DNA from: DATJGF01 sp035495315
Lineage (GTDB): Bacteria; Verrucomicrobiota; Verrucomicrobiia; Limisphaerales; UBA8199
Reading direction: 5' to 3'
DNA length: 9,111 bases
NCBI GenBank assembly: GCA_035495315.1
Contig: DATJGF010000183.1
Location: forward strand, 1 to 9,111
Shown here piece after piece: positions 1-5,937 of this stretch. Numbering within the stretch: position 1 is the first letter of the stretch; each line of letters starts with the position of its first letter. The notes under the pieces are model-generated. The model saw nothing but the letters and a program-made list of their open reading frames with translations, was not told where the DNA came from and searched no databases. The translations under genes and the position numbers were made by a program.

Positions 1-3
1 GGT

Positions 4-1017
4 TCAGCTCGAACGGTCGTAAACTTCCAAAGTGACGACCGCTTCCTGCGGTTCGCCGCGAAGGTAGGCGCGCAGGTTTTTCAAGGCCAGCGCCCCGGCA
101 TCGCGCCGCCGGTCGCGAGTGGGGCCGCCCAGGTGCGGGAGCAGGGTAACATTTGGCAACCCACGGAACGGGGAGTCCACCGGCAACGGTTCGGTTTCGA
201 AGACGTCGAGGGCAATTTGCAGGTTGCCTTCGCGGGCCACCCGCAGGAGTCCCGCTTCGTCGACCACGCAGCCACGGCCTACGTTTACAAAAACTCCTCC
301 CTCGGGAATCAAGCGGAGGTGCGCCTCCTTTACCAGATGGTAGGTCTCGGGAGTTGCCGCGGCCAACTCAACGACTATTTCGGAAGTTGCGAACAACTCG
401 TCCAGGCTGCCGGCGCTCCTGACGCCATGCCGTTGAAACACTTCAGCGGGCACGCGCGGCGAGAAGGTGGTGATCTCCTTCGTAAACAGACGGAGCATCG
501 GCACCAGGTTTTGGCTGATTGCGCCGAAACCGTGCAAGCCGACACGTCGTCCAATCAGGCTTTGGGTCATCGCCGTGCTGTCTTTCCACCCTCCGTCGCG
601 GTGCATGGCCACAGCCCAGAAGGCGGCGCGGCGTAACGCCATCATAATCAACATGAGAGTGCACTCCGCCACGGTGGCGGCGATCGAGTTGCCCCAGTTG
701 GTGACGCGAACGCCCCGCTCGAGGAGCTCGCGCGGCACCAGCTTGCGGACGCTGCCCGGCAGATAGCAGACATATTTGAGTGACTGAAGGTCCGCCAGGG
801 TCAGCTCCGAGTTGAGGGAAGGGGTCTGCCAGCCCGAGACGAGAATCTCGGCAGGATCTTCACGCCACACCCGCAGCCAATCTTCCGCTGTAGGGAGCGG
901 GACCCGGAGACGACGATATCCGGGCAGAAGCGCTTCGAGTTCAGCCCACATCAGGCCCGGGAAAAAATCAGCGATATCCTGATCGCTCAGGGCGATCATT
1001 GAGCGGGCAGCTCTCAT
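4..1017 (-). CDS. D-2-hydroxyacid dehydrogenase (NAD(P)-dependent)
   Basis: Cytoplasmic oxidoreductase that interconverts a 2-keto acid and a D-2-hydroxy acid; the exact substrate cannot be read from the sequence. With the ATG at 1017 the protein is 337 residues, a normal family length. The Rossmann nucleotide-binding loop is G163-F-G-A-I-S168, in which the third glycine of GxGxxG is serine. The catalytic set is present: Arg248 in NVGRG, Glu276 in FETEP and His295 in LLPHLGG. The usual acidic residue after the second Rossmann strand is absent; the segment reads F185-S-P-R188, which hints at NADP(H). The open frame extends upstream to 1167, but that part overlaps the divergent regulator and does not look like family sequence. 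A second ATG at 999 (MIALSDQD) is a possible start. No Shine-Dalgarno precedes either. The gene is divergent from the LacI-type regulator and a 12-bp palindrome ends 4 bp from its start, so it is probably under that regulator. Family call is firm; substrate and cofactor are inferred. Confidence 0.93.
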   Translation of the reverse strand: MRAARSMIALSDQDIADFFPGLMWAELEALLPGYRRLRVPLPTAEDWLRVWREDPAEILVSGWQTPSLNSELTLADLQSLKYVCYLPGSVRKLVPRELLERGVRVTNWGNSIAATVAECTLMLIMMALRRAAFWAVAMHRDGGWKDSTAMTQSLIGRRVGLHGFGAISQNLVPMLRLFTKEITTFSPRVPAEVFQRHGVRSAGSLDELFATSEIVVELAAATPETYHLVKEAHLRLIPEGGVFVNVGRGCVVDEAGLLRVAREGNLQIALDVFETEPLPVDSPFRGLPNVTLLPHLGGPTRDRRRDAGALALKNLRAYLRGEPQEAVVTLEVYDRSS

Positions 1018-1028
1018 TAAATAATAAT
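999..1028 (+). promoter_or_regulatory. Possible promoter of the LacI-type regulator gene
   Basis: TTGAGC (999-1004) and AATAAT (1023-1028) are separated by 18 bp on the plus strand. The -10 lies inside the 12-bp palindrome, which would make the regulator gene autoregulated if the palindrome is its operator. Transcription would start near 1035 and give a leader of roughly 90 nt containing the inverted repeat at 1050-1074. Each hexamer differs from consensus, so confidence is modest. Confidence 0.3.
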
Positions 1029-1033
1029 TATTA
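1022..1033. promoter_or_regulatory. 12-bp perfect palindrome, candidate LacI-family operator (copy 1)
   Basis: TAATAATTATTA is identical to its reverse complement. It lies 4 bp upstream of the dehydrogenase ATG (minus strand) and about 90 bp upstream of the likely regulator start (plus strand). It overlaps AATAAT -10-like hexamers on both strands. The identical 12-mer recurs at 3009-3020 before the isomerase operon, and I found no third copy in this GC-rich window. The position at two divergent intergenic regions flanking the regulator gene suggests an operator that would block promoter access. Binding by the adjacent LacI-type protein is inference. LacI-family sites often have a central CG step, which this one lacks. 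Confidence 0.6.
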
Positions 1034-1053
1034 CTTTTTGCATTGGCTGGCAA
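1027..1053 (-). promoter_or_regulatory. Possible promoter of the hydroxyacid dehydrogenase gene
   Basis: On the minus strand a -35-like TTGCCA (1053-1048) is followed, after a short 15-bp spacer, by AATAAT (1032-1027) inside the palindrome. Transcription would then start about 3 nt before the ATG at 1017, giving a nearly leaderless message. The spacer is shorter than ideal, so the assignment is weak. Confidence 0.25.
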
Positions 1054-1074
1054 GTGGAAAAGAAATCCACTTGC
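1050..1074. repeat. 9-bp perfect inverted repeat with 7-nt spacer in the regulator leader
   Basis: The arms GCAAGTGGA (1050-1058) and TCCACTTGC (1066-1074) are perfectly complementary around the purine spacer AAAGAAA. It lies between the palindrome and the probable regulator start at 1124. As RNA it would be a stable stem-loop in the leader; as DNA it could be a dyad operator. No U-tract follows, so it is not a typical terminator. Its position inside the longest possible reading frame, which would begin at TTG 1043, argues that this part is not coding. Function is unknown. Confidence 0.6.
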
Positions 1075-1123
1075 GCTGGCGATGGCGGCGGATTGTTGGT
1101 ATTTCCTGTGGCAGGGCAAACTT

Positions 1124-2167
1124 GTGCAGAAAAAAATCCGAACCATATCACAGCAGCGGATCGCCAAAGACCTGGGCGTGTCGCAGGCTCTGGTTTCTCT
1201 GGTCCTGAATGGGAAGCGGGAAAATATCAGCGAAGAGTCCTATCAACGGATCTGGAATTATGCGCTGAAGATCGGTTATCAGCCCAAGGGCATGAAGCTG
1301 CACGGCGGCGGAACGCCATCGACGGGGGTCGGTTTTGTTTTCCGGTCCGGCGTTCGGCTGCATACGCAAAGCAATTTTTTTGGCCACGTTCAGCACGGAC
1401 TTCACTGCCGGCTGCTGGAGCGGGGGTTTTATTCCGTGTTCCTCGGGTCCGAAGACGACCTCGAAATGCGCTCAGTACAGCAGGTGCTGCGGAACCATCC
1501 GCTGTGCGGAGTTGCGGTGCTCGGGCAAGTGGCGATGCCATTTCTGCAGGGGATCAAAGCCGCGCAGCCTAACCTGGTGGCGATCTCCTTCACCGCCCCC
1601 GGCGTGTGTCATTCGGTCATGCCAAACGAAAAGCAGGCCGTCGAGTTTCTGGTTTCTCACCTGGTGGAGCTGGGACATAGACAGATCGGCTGGATCGGAG
1701 GCGACAAGTATCTGGATTATACCCGGCGGCGTTTTGCCGCCCTCACCGAAGCGCTGGAGTCGCGCGGGCTCTCGCTGCACCGGAAACACAGTGTGGAGGC
1801 GGACATCGGCGACCGCCTGGCCGGTTGGAAAGCGGCCGAACTTCTCCTGGGACAAATCACGCCCAAGACGGCTCCCACTGCGTGCGTCTGCGCCAACGGG
1901 TCTCTCGCCCGTGGATTTATCAATTGCCTGATGCAAAAGGGATGGCGCATCCCCGAACAGATGAGCGTCGTGGCGATTGACGCCACCCATCTTTGTACGG
2001 AGGAACATCCCCAAATCACCGGCGCCCATGCCGACCCTGAAAAAGTTGGAATTACCGCTGCAAATCTCTTGCTGGAAAGCGCCGAAAAGAAAGACGGAGT
2101 GCTATCCGACATTATCCTGCCGGCGAATCTAACGATTCGGGAAACCTCCGCCCGACCCCCGGCCTGA
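1124..2167 (+). CDS. LacI/GalR-family transcriptional regulator
   Basis: DNA-binding regulator with a periplasmic-binding-protein-like sugar sensor domain, likely the local switch for the flanking sugar genes. With the GTG at 1124 the protein is 347 residues, usual for the family. Residues 8-30 form the LacI helix-turn-helix (RIAKDLGVSQALVSLVLNG), and the ligand-binding domain starts near residue 68 and runs to the end. The frame remains open back to ATG 1082 and TTG 1043, but LacI proteins normally begin a few residues before this helix-turn-helix, and a weak AGGG lies 8 nt before the GTG. The linker is unusual: after Y52-Q-P54 it reads KGMKLHGGG, shorter than the typical PNxxARxL hinge helix and glycine-rich, so minor-groove contacts may differ from classical LacI. 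The stop is 2 bp from the end of the convergent pseudopilin. Candidate operators are the palindromes at 1022 and 3009. The effector sugar is unknown. Confidence 0.93.
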   Translation: MQKKIRTISQQRIAKDLGVSQALVSLVLNGKRENISEESYQRIWNYALKIGYQPKGMKLHGGGTPSTGVGFVFRSGVRLHTQSNFFGHVQHGLHCRLLERGFYSVFLGSEDDLEMRSVQQVLRNHPLCGVAVLGQVAMPFLQGIKAAQPNLVAISFTAPGVCHSVMPNEKQAVEFLVSHLVELGHRQIGWIGGDKYLDYTRRRFAALTEALESRGLSLHRKHSVEADIGDRLAGWKAAELLLGQITPKTAPTACVCANGSLARGFINCLMQKGWRIPEQMSVVAIDATHLCTEEHPQITGAHADPEKVGITAANLLLESAEKKDGVLSDIILPANLTIRETSARPPA

Positions 2168-2169
2168 GG

Positions 2170-2958
2170 TCAGAACGGGCTGTCCCAATTCGTTTGCGTC
2201 ATACTGCTTTTGGCCCTGCTGAAGGTGAGGGCCCGGACACTGATATCGGCAAACAGGAAATCCATCGCCGAAAGGCTGCTGTGCCGGAAATCGAGAAATA
2301 CGGTAGACTTGGCATCCGGCTTGGCAAAATCGGGCTGAGCTTCACCGACCCATCGGATGCTCGATTGGCACCATTTGCTGGCGGGGTCTGAGGTCAGATC
2401 AATCTTGCCTTCGCTGACCCAGGGCGTGTCGGTGACAACCTGGCCGTAGGTCGCTTTCCGCGGGACGCTGGTCGTCAACCCCCCGCTGCCGGTTCGTCCG
2501 AGCAGCGTCCCGGTGCAAGCGTAGCTGCGGGAAATGTCTGAGACTGGCACCGCGCCCGAGGTGATATTCTTGTAAACGGTAGCTGGACAAATGAACACGG
2601 GGTTTTCCTGGGAGGTGATGTTGCCGCCGCGCTGCTTTAAATAGGGTCCAAGAAACTTGGTCCAAATCAATTTGCCGCTGGCGCTCGCATCAAAGAGGGT
2701 CGCGTCGACTGAAACGTATGGGAAATAGCCGCTATGATCGTCAATGTATAGACTCAGCGCGATGCCTTGTTGTTTTAGATTGGAGAGGCAAGCCGCCTGG
2801 TGGGCCTTGGCCTTGGCCCTTGACAGAGCCGGCAGGAGCATCGCGGCCAGGATGGCAATGATGGCGATCACCACCAACAGTTCAATCAGAGTAAAGGCGA
2901 TCCTGGAGCCCCGGACCGCGAGGCCACGAGGCAGGAAGGGAACCACGAGAGCGTTCAT
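2170..2958 (-). CDS. Prepilin-type N-terminal cleavage/methylation domain protein (type II pseudopilin-like)
   Basis: A 262-residue protein with a type IV prepilin/type II secretion pseudopilin signal. A short basic leader (MNALVVPFLPRGLAVRGSRIA) is followed by FTLIELLVVIAIIAILAAM; cleavage would fall at Ala21|Phe22 with the conserved Glu at +5 (Glu26). Alanine replaces the usual glycine at -1. Residues 22-45 form the membrane/assembly helix and the remainder is extracytoplasmic. Near the C terminus, RHSSLSAMDFLFADIS (from Arg225) resembles the H-x9-DG motif of this family but with a longer gap and Asp-Ile in place of Asp-Gly. Proteins of this type occur in many scattered copies in Verrucomicrobiota and Planctomycetota, generally without a known partner. 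No secretion or pilus machinery is nearby, so it may be an independent single gene. It is convergent with the regulator and divergent from the isomerase operon. A good promoter lies 12 bp upstream of its ATG. Confidence 0.93.
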   Translation of the reverse strand: MNALVVPFLPRGLAVRGSRIAFTLIELLVVIAIIAILAAMLLPALSRAKAKAHQAACLSNLKQQGIALSLYIDDHSGYFPYVSVDATLFDASASGKLIWTKFLGPYLKQRGGNITSQENPVFICPATVYKNITSGAVPVSDISRSYACTGTLLGRTGSGGLTTSVPRKATYGQVVTDTPWVSEGKIDLTSDPASKWCQSSIRWVGEAQPDFAKPDAKSTVFLDFRHSSLSAMDFLFADISVRALTFSRAKSSMTQTNWDSPF

Positions 2959-2970
2959 CCGAACTAAAAG

Positions 2971-2999
2971 AATCTACGTTTTTTGCTTGAGACCGTCAA
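2971..2999 (-). promoter_or_regulatory. Sigma-70-type promoter of the pseudopilin gene
   Basis: On the minus strand TTGACG (2999-2994) and TAGATT (2976-2971) are separated by exactly 17 bp. The -10 ends 12 bp before the ATG at 2958, so the message would have a leader of only about 6 nt, consistent with the absence of a Shine-Dalgarno. This is the best-formed promoter in the window. Confidence 0.6.
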
Positions 3000-3015
3000 T
3001 AGCATTTTTAATAAT
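2987..3015 (+). promoter_or_regulatory. Promoter of the isomerase-symporter-dehydrogenase-lyase operon
   Basis: TTGAGA (2987-2992) and AATAAT (3010-3015) are spaced by 17 bp on the plus strand. The -10 lies inside the palindrome at 3009-3020. The predicted transcription start, about 7 nt beyond the -10, coincides with the GTG at 3022, which would make the message leaderless. A protein bound to the palindrome would cover the -10 and the start site. It overlaps the divergent pseudopilin promoter. Confidence 0.5.
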
Positions 3016-3020
3016 TATTA
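3009..3020. promoter_or_regulatory. 12-bp perfect palindrome, candidate LacI-family operator (copy 2)
   Basis: This TAATAATTATTA is identical to the palindrome at 1022-1033. It ends 1 bp before the GTG start of the isomerase gene and contains the presumed -10 of the operon, so binding would repress. It lies about 10 bp upstream of the -35 of the divergent pseudopilin gene, where interference with that gene is less certain. The flanking bases are not shared with copy 1, which limits the conserved element to the 12-mer. Confidence 0.6.
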
Positions 3021-3021
3021 G

Positions 3022-4119
3022 GTGAGCCCGCGCCAACTCTTGCCAGCTGCCGTCCCCCTGGCCCTCAATCGGGTTTGGCGCACTTATGCCGGTGGTTCGG
3101 TGCTGCGCGCTTTTCGCGGCCGGGGCCATACGCCCGACGATCATTTTCCCGAGGACTGGCTGGCTTCGGTGGTGCGCGCCCGAAATGGAGCCAACACCCA
3201 GGGACCGGACGAAGGCCTGAGCCGGCTTGGCAACGACGGCGCTGCGCAGGAAACGTTCGCTAAAGCGCTGCAGGAAAACCCGGCATTCTGGTTGGGCGCG
3301 CGCCAGGCTGGCCGCAACGGAATGGGTGTTTTGTGGAAATTGTTGGATTCGTCCGTACGACTTCAAATCCAGGCGCATCCGGACGCGGCCTTTGCTCGCA
3401 ACTACCTGCAATCCGATGCCGGCAAAACCGAATGTTGGTATATCCTGGCCACCCGCGAGCAGGCCTGCGTGTATCTCGGCTTCCAACATCCTCCTGCGCG
3501 AGCAGCCTGGGGACGAATGATTCGCGAACAACAGGGGATGCTCGGATGCTTCGACCGCATTGAGGTCAAAGCCGGCGATTGTTACGTGGTTCCGGCGGGC
3601 ACACCACATGCGATCGGCGCGGGTGTGTTTATGGTGGAATTGATGGAACCAACCGATTGGGTGGTCCGTTGCGAGACTGTCGGGACGGGCATCACGCTCT
3701 CGCCGGAAGCTTGCTTTATGGGCCTGGAACTCGAACGTTGCCTGGATGTGTTTGATTATCGCGCTTATTCGGTGGAGCAGGTGCGGCGAGCCTTTCAACA
3801 GCCGCCCCGCGTTCTACGCGCCACGGCTGGATGCGTCGAGGAAGAGTTGATCACGCCGCCATGGCATGGGTATTTCCGATTGCATCGGTTGCGGGGCGGC
3901 GGGGAAACGAACTGGCCGGGAGGTGAGCTGCAACTGCTCATTGCCATCAGTGGCGAGGGAGAACTAAGCGTGGGCGAAGAGGGGCGGCGCGTCGGCGCTG
4001 GCCAAACCTGGCTGCTGCCGGGCGCGGCGAGTGAATGGCGCTGGCGCAACCTTACCTCGAGTTGGGAGGTGTTGCTGGCAAAATTGCCTAAGACTGCTGC
4101 TTCGGGCGCATATAAATAA
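3022..4119 (+). CDS. Class I mannose-6-phosphate isomerase-type zinc enzyme (cupin)
   Basis: Zinc-dependent cupin of the phosphomannose isomerase family, which interconverts mannose-6-phosphate and fructose-6-phosphate in the cytoplasm. The 365-residue protein carries the family's metal set: Gln117 and His119 in QAHPD, Glu137 in KTECW with the preceding Lys135, and His196 in GTPHAIGAG, followed by VELMEPTDWVVR with Arg216. The N-terminal block NRVWRTYAGG (16-25) and FPEDW take the place of the KxWGG and PESW blocks of classical enzymes. A C-terminal cupin-like region lies around residues 295-345. The start is uncertain: GTG 3022 keeps the frame, immediately abuts the palindrome and would give a leaderless message; TTG 3040 is an alternative that still keeps the conserved N-terminal block. 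It is the first gene of the four-gene operon, 6 bp before the symporter. Family call is firm. In an operon with a polysaccharide lyase and no kinase, its substrate may not be mannose-6-phosphate. Confidence 0.92.
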   Translation: MSPRQLLPAAVPLALNRVWRTYAGGSVLRAFRGRGHTPDDHFPEDWLASVVRARNGANTQGPDEGLSRLGNDGAAQETFAKALQENPAFWLGARQAGRNGMGVLWKLLDSSVRLQIQAHPDAAFARNYLQSDAGKTECWYILATREQACVYLGFQHPPARAAWGRMIREQQGMLGCFDRIEVKAGDCYVVPAGTPHAIGAGVFMVELMEPTDWVVRCETVGTGITLSPEACFMGLELERCLDVFDYRAYSVEQVRRAFQQPPRVLRATAGCVEEELITPPWHGYFRLHRLRGGGETNWPGGELQLLIAISGEGELSVGEEGRRVGAGQTWLLPGAASEWRWRNLTSSWEVLLAKLPKTAASGAYK

Positions 4120-4125
4120 TCCTGC

Positions 4126-5937
4126 ATGCTCTCCAGTTACGATTACCTCGTCATCGCGTTTTACTTCGTCTTCCTGGCGATAATCGGTGTGATCTGCCGG
4201 AAGTTCATTGCCAACACGAGCGATTACTTTCGCGGCGGGGGGAAGATGCTGTGGTGGATGGCCGGGTGCACGGCGTTCGTGGCCCAGTTTAGCGCCTGGA
4301 CGTTCACGGGAGCGGCGAGCAAAGCGTACGAGGACGGGCCGGTGATTTTGGTGCTGTATTTTGCCAACGCACTTGGGTTTTTCATCAATTTTCTTTTTTT
4401 TGCTCCGCGCTTTCGCCAAATGCGCGTGGTGACCTCCCTGCAAGCCGTCCGAGCGCGTTTTGGGAAAGCGAACGAGCAATTCTTCACCTGGGTGCAACTG
4501 CCGATCGGCGTGCTCTATGCCGGTATTTGGCTGAGCGGACTGTCGGTGTTCATTTCTGCGGCGTTCGGCATGAATCTTTATACGACGATTATTGTTACCG
4601 GAGCGGTGGTGCTGATTATGGCCGTGGTCGGCGGCTCCTGGGCGGTGGCAACGGGGGACTTTATCCAGACATTGGTGCTGATGCCGATCACGCTGGTGGC
4701 CGCGTTTTTAGCGATCGCCCAGGTCGGCGGCTGGAGCAGTTTTTTGGAGAAGCTGCCGCGGCACCATTTGAACTGGTCCGAAGGCGCGCGGCTGGAGATT
4801 CTGTGGCTTTGGATTTTTGCGATCCTGCTGAAGCAATTTATCAGCACGAACAATATGCTCGAGGCCTCGCGATACTTGAACGCGAAAGACGGAGCGCAAG
4901 CGAGAAAGGCAGCGCTGCTGGCGGCGATACTGTTTGTCATCGGGCCAATCTTTTGGTTTATCCCGCCGATGGTGGCGAGAATTGTGCACCCGGATTTGGC
5001 GACCATGTTTCCGAAGCTCGAGAACCCGTCGGAAGCGGCCTTTGTGGTGGCGGGTGTGGACAACATGCCGGCGGGCATGCTGGGATTGCTAATCAGCGGC
5101 ATTTTTGGCGCGACGATGTCGCATATGGATATCGGGCTGAACAAGAACGCAGGGTTTTTCGTGAAGAATTTTTACCAGGTGTTGGTGCGGCCACTGGCTC
5201 CTGAGGCGGAGTTGCTGCTGGTGAGCAAGGTGGTAACCTTTCTGTTCGGGATATTGGTCATTTTGGCCGCGCTGTCTTTCAGCACGTGGAAAATTGGTTT
5301 GTTCAACCTGATGTTGCAGTTCGGAGCGTTAATTGCGGTCCCCTCGTCCATTCCACTGATCTGGGGCACACTGATCAAGCGCGCACCCTTTTGGGCCGGG
5401 TGGACGACGGTCATGGTCGGCTTCGTGACGTCGCTGGTCGCCAAATATGTGCTGACCCCGGGATGGCTTGAGAAGCTGATGGGTTGGAACTCCAGCCCGT
5501 TGAGCCGGCGCGAAGGCGACGATTGGGTGCTGGTCCTGGGAGTGCTATTGAACGTGGCCGTCTGTTCGATTTGGTTTCTTGGGTCATGCCTCTTCGCCCG
5601 GTACCGTCCGGCTCAAGAACGCGAGCAGGTCGAGAAGTTTTTCAACCAGATGCGGACGCGGGTGGATTTCCACCAGGAAGAGGGCGGCGCCAACGATGCG
5701 CAACAATACCGCACGCTTGGCAAAATGAGTTTGATTTACGGCGCCTTCATCTCCTTGCTTTTGCTGATTCCCAATCCCGCGCCTGGCCGCCTTGGCATGT
5801 TCGCGTGCGCCGGCACCATGTTGGGGGTGGGCGGATTGCTTTTTTGGAGAGCAACGGTCATAACCAGACGTGCAGCGGAAATGCCCGCAATGCCGCCCGA
5901 CTCCAAGTCGGTCAATACCACGGGGCGCGGATCATGA
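4126..5937 (+). CDS. Sodium:solute symporter family (SSS) transporter
   Basis: Inner-membrane sodium-coupled importer of the SSS/SGLT family (LeuT fold), 603 residues, probably taking up the sugar or uronate released by the operon's lyase. Family marks are SDYFRGGGKM (32-41) after the first helix, GGSWAVATGDFIQ (169-181), and GIFGATMSHMDIGLNKNAGFF (from 325). Hydrophobic segments occur near 8-25, 43-63, 72-93, 120-145, 150-170, 180-200, 223-240, 262-282, 315-332, 365-383, 390-413, 423-442, 467-490, 533-549 and 556-575, consistent with the 13-helix core plus extra C-terminal helices. A hydrophilic loop (491-532) separates the last pair. In vSGLT the sodium-site serine pair lies in helix 8; here the aligned pair appears to be Ser332-His333, an unusual substitution. 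The ATG follows the isomerase stop by 6 bp, without a Shine-Dalgarno, and its stop overlaps the next gene by 4 bp (ATGA), which indicates co-translation. Confidence 0.95.
   Translation: MLSSYDYLVIAFYFVFLAIIGVICRKFIANTSDYFRGGGKMLWWMAGCTAFVAQFSAWTFTGAASKAYEDGPVILVLYFANALGFFINFLFFAPRFRQMRVVTSLQAVRARFGKANEQFFTWVQLPIGVLYAGIWLSGLSVFISAAFGMNLYTTIIVTGAVVLIMAVVGGSWAVATGDFIQTLVLMPITLVAAFLAIAQVGGWSSFLEKLPRHHLNWSEGARLEILWLWIFAILLKQFISTNNMLEASRYLNAKDGAQARKAALLAAILFVIGPIFWFIPPMVARIVHPDLATMFPKLENPSEAAFVVAGVDNMPAGMLGLLISGIFGATMSHMDIGLNKNAGFFVKNFYQVLVRPLAPEAELLLVSKVVTFLFGILVILAALSFSTWKIGLFNLMLQFGALIAVPSSIPLIWGTLIKRAPFWAGWTTVMVGFVTSLVAKYVLTPGWLEKLMGWNSSPLSRREGDDWVLVLGVLLNVAVCSIWFLGSCLFARYRPAQEREQVEKFFNQMRTRVDFHQEEGGANDAQQYRTLGKMSLIYGAFISLLLLIPNPAPGRLGMFACAGTMLGVGGLLFWRATVITRRAAEMPAMPPDSKSVNTTGRGS

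Noticed and set aside
1043..1123. N-terminal extension of the LacI-type regulator from TTG 1043 or ATG 1082
   Set aside because: LacI proteins start just before the helix-turn-helix; the extension has no family resemblance, and from TTG it would translate through the 9-bp inverted repeat. ATG 1082 is not fully excluded.
1018..1167. N-terminal extension of the hydroxyacid dehydrogenase to 1167
   Set aside because: It would overlap the regulator's helix-turn-helix coding region and cover the palindrome; the extra 50 residues look non-coding.
1525..1532. GCAAGTGG inside the regulator gene as a second copy of the inverted-repeat arm
   Set aside because: It is a single half-site within conserved coding sequence with no facing arm, so it is probably chance.
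2974..3798. 274-codon minus-strand frame opposite the isomerase
   Set aside because: It is a shadow of the isomerase gene; it would also cover both divergent promoters and the palindrome.
4108..4120. AT-rich stretch at the isomerase 3' end as a third copy of the palindrome
   Set aside because: It reads ATATAAATAAT, is not palindromic and is explained by the last codons and stop of the gene.
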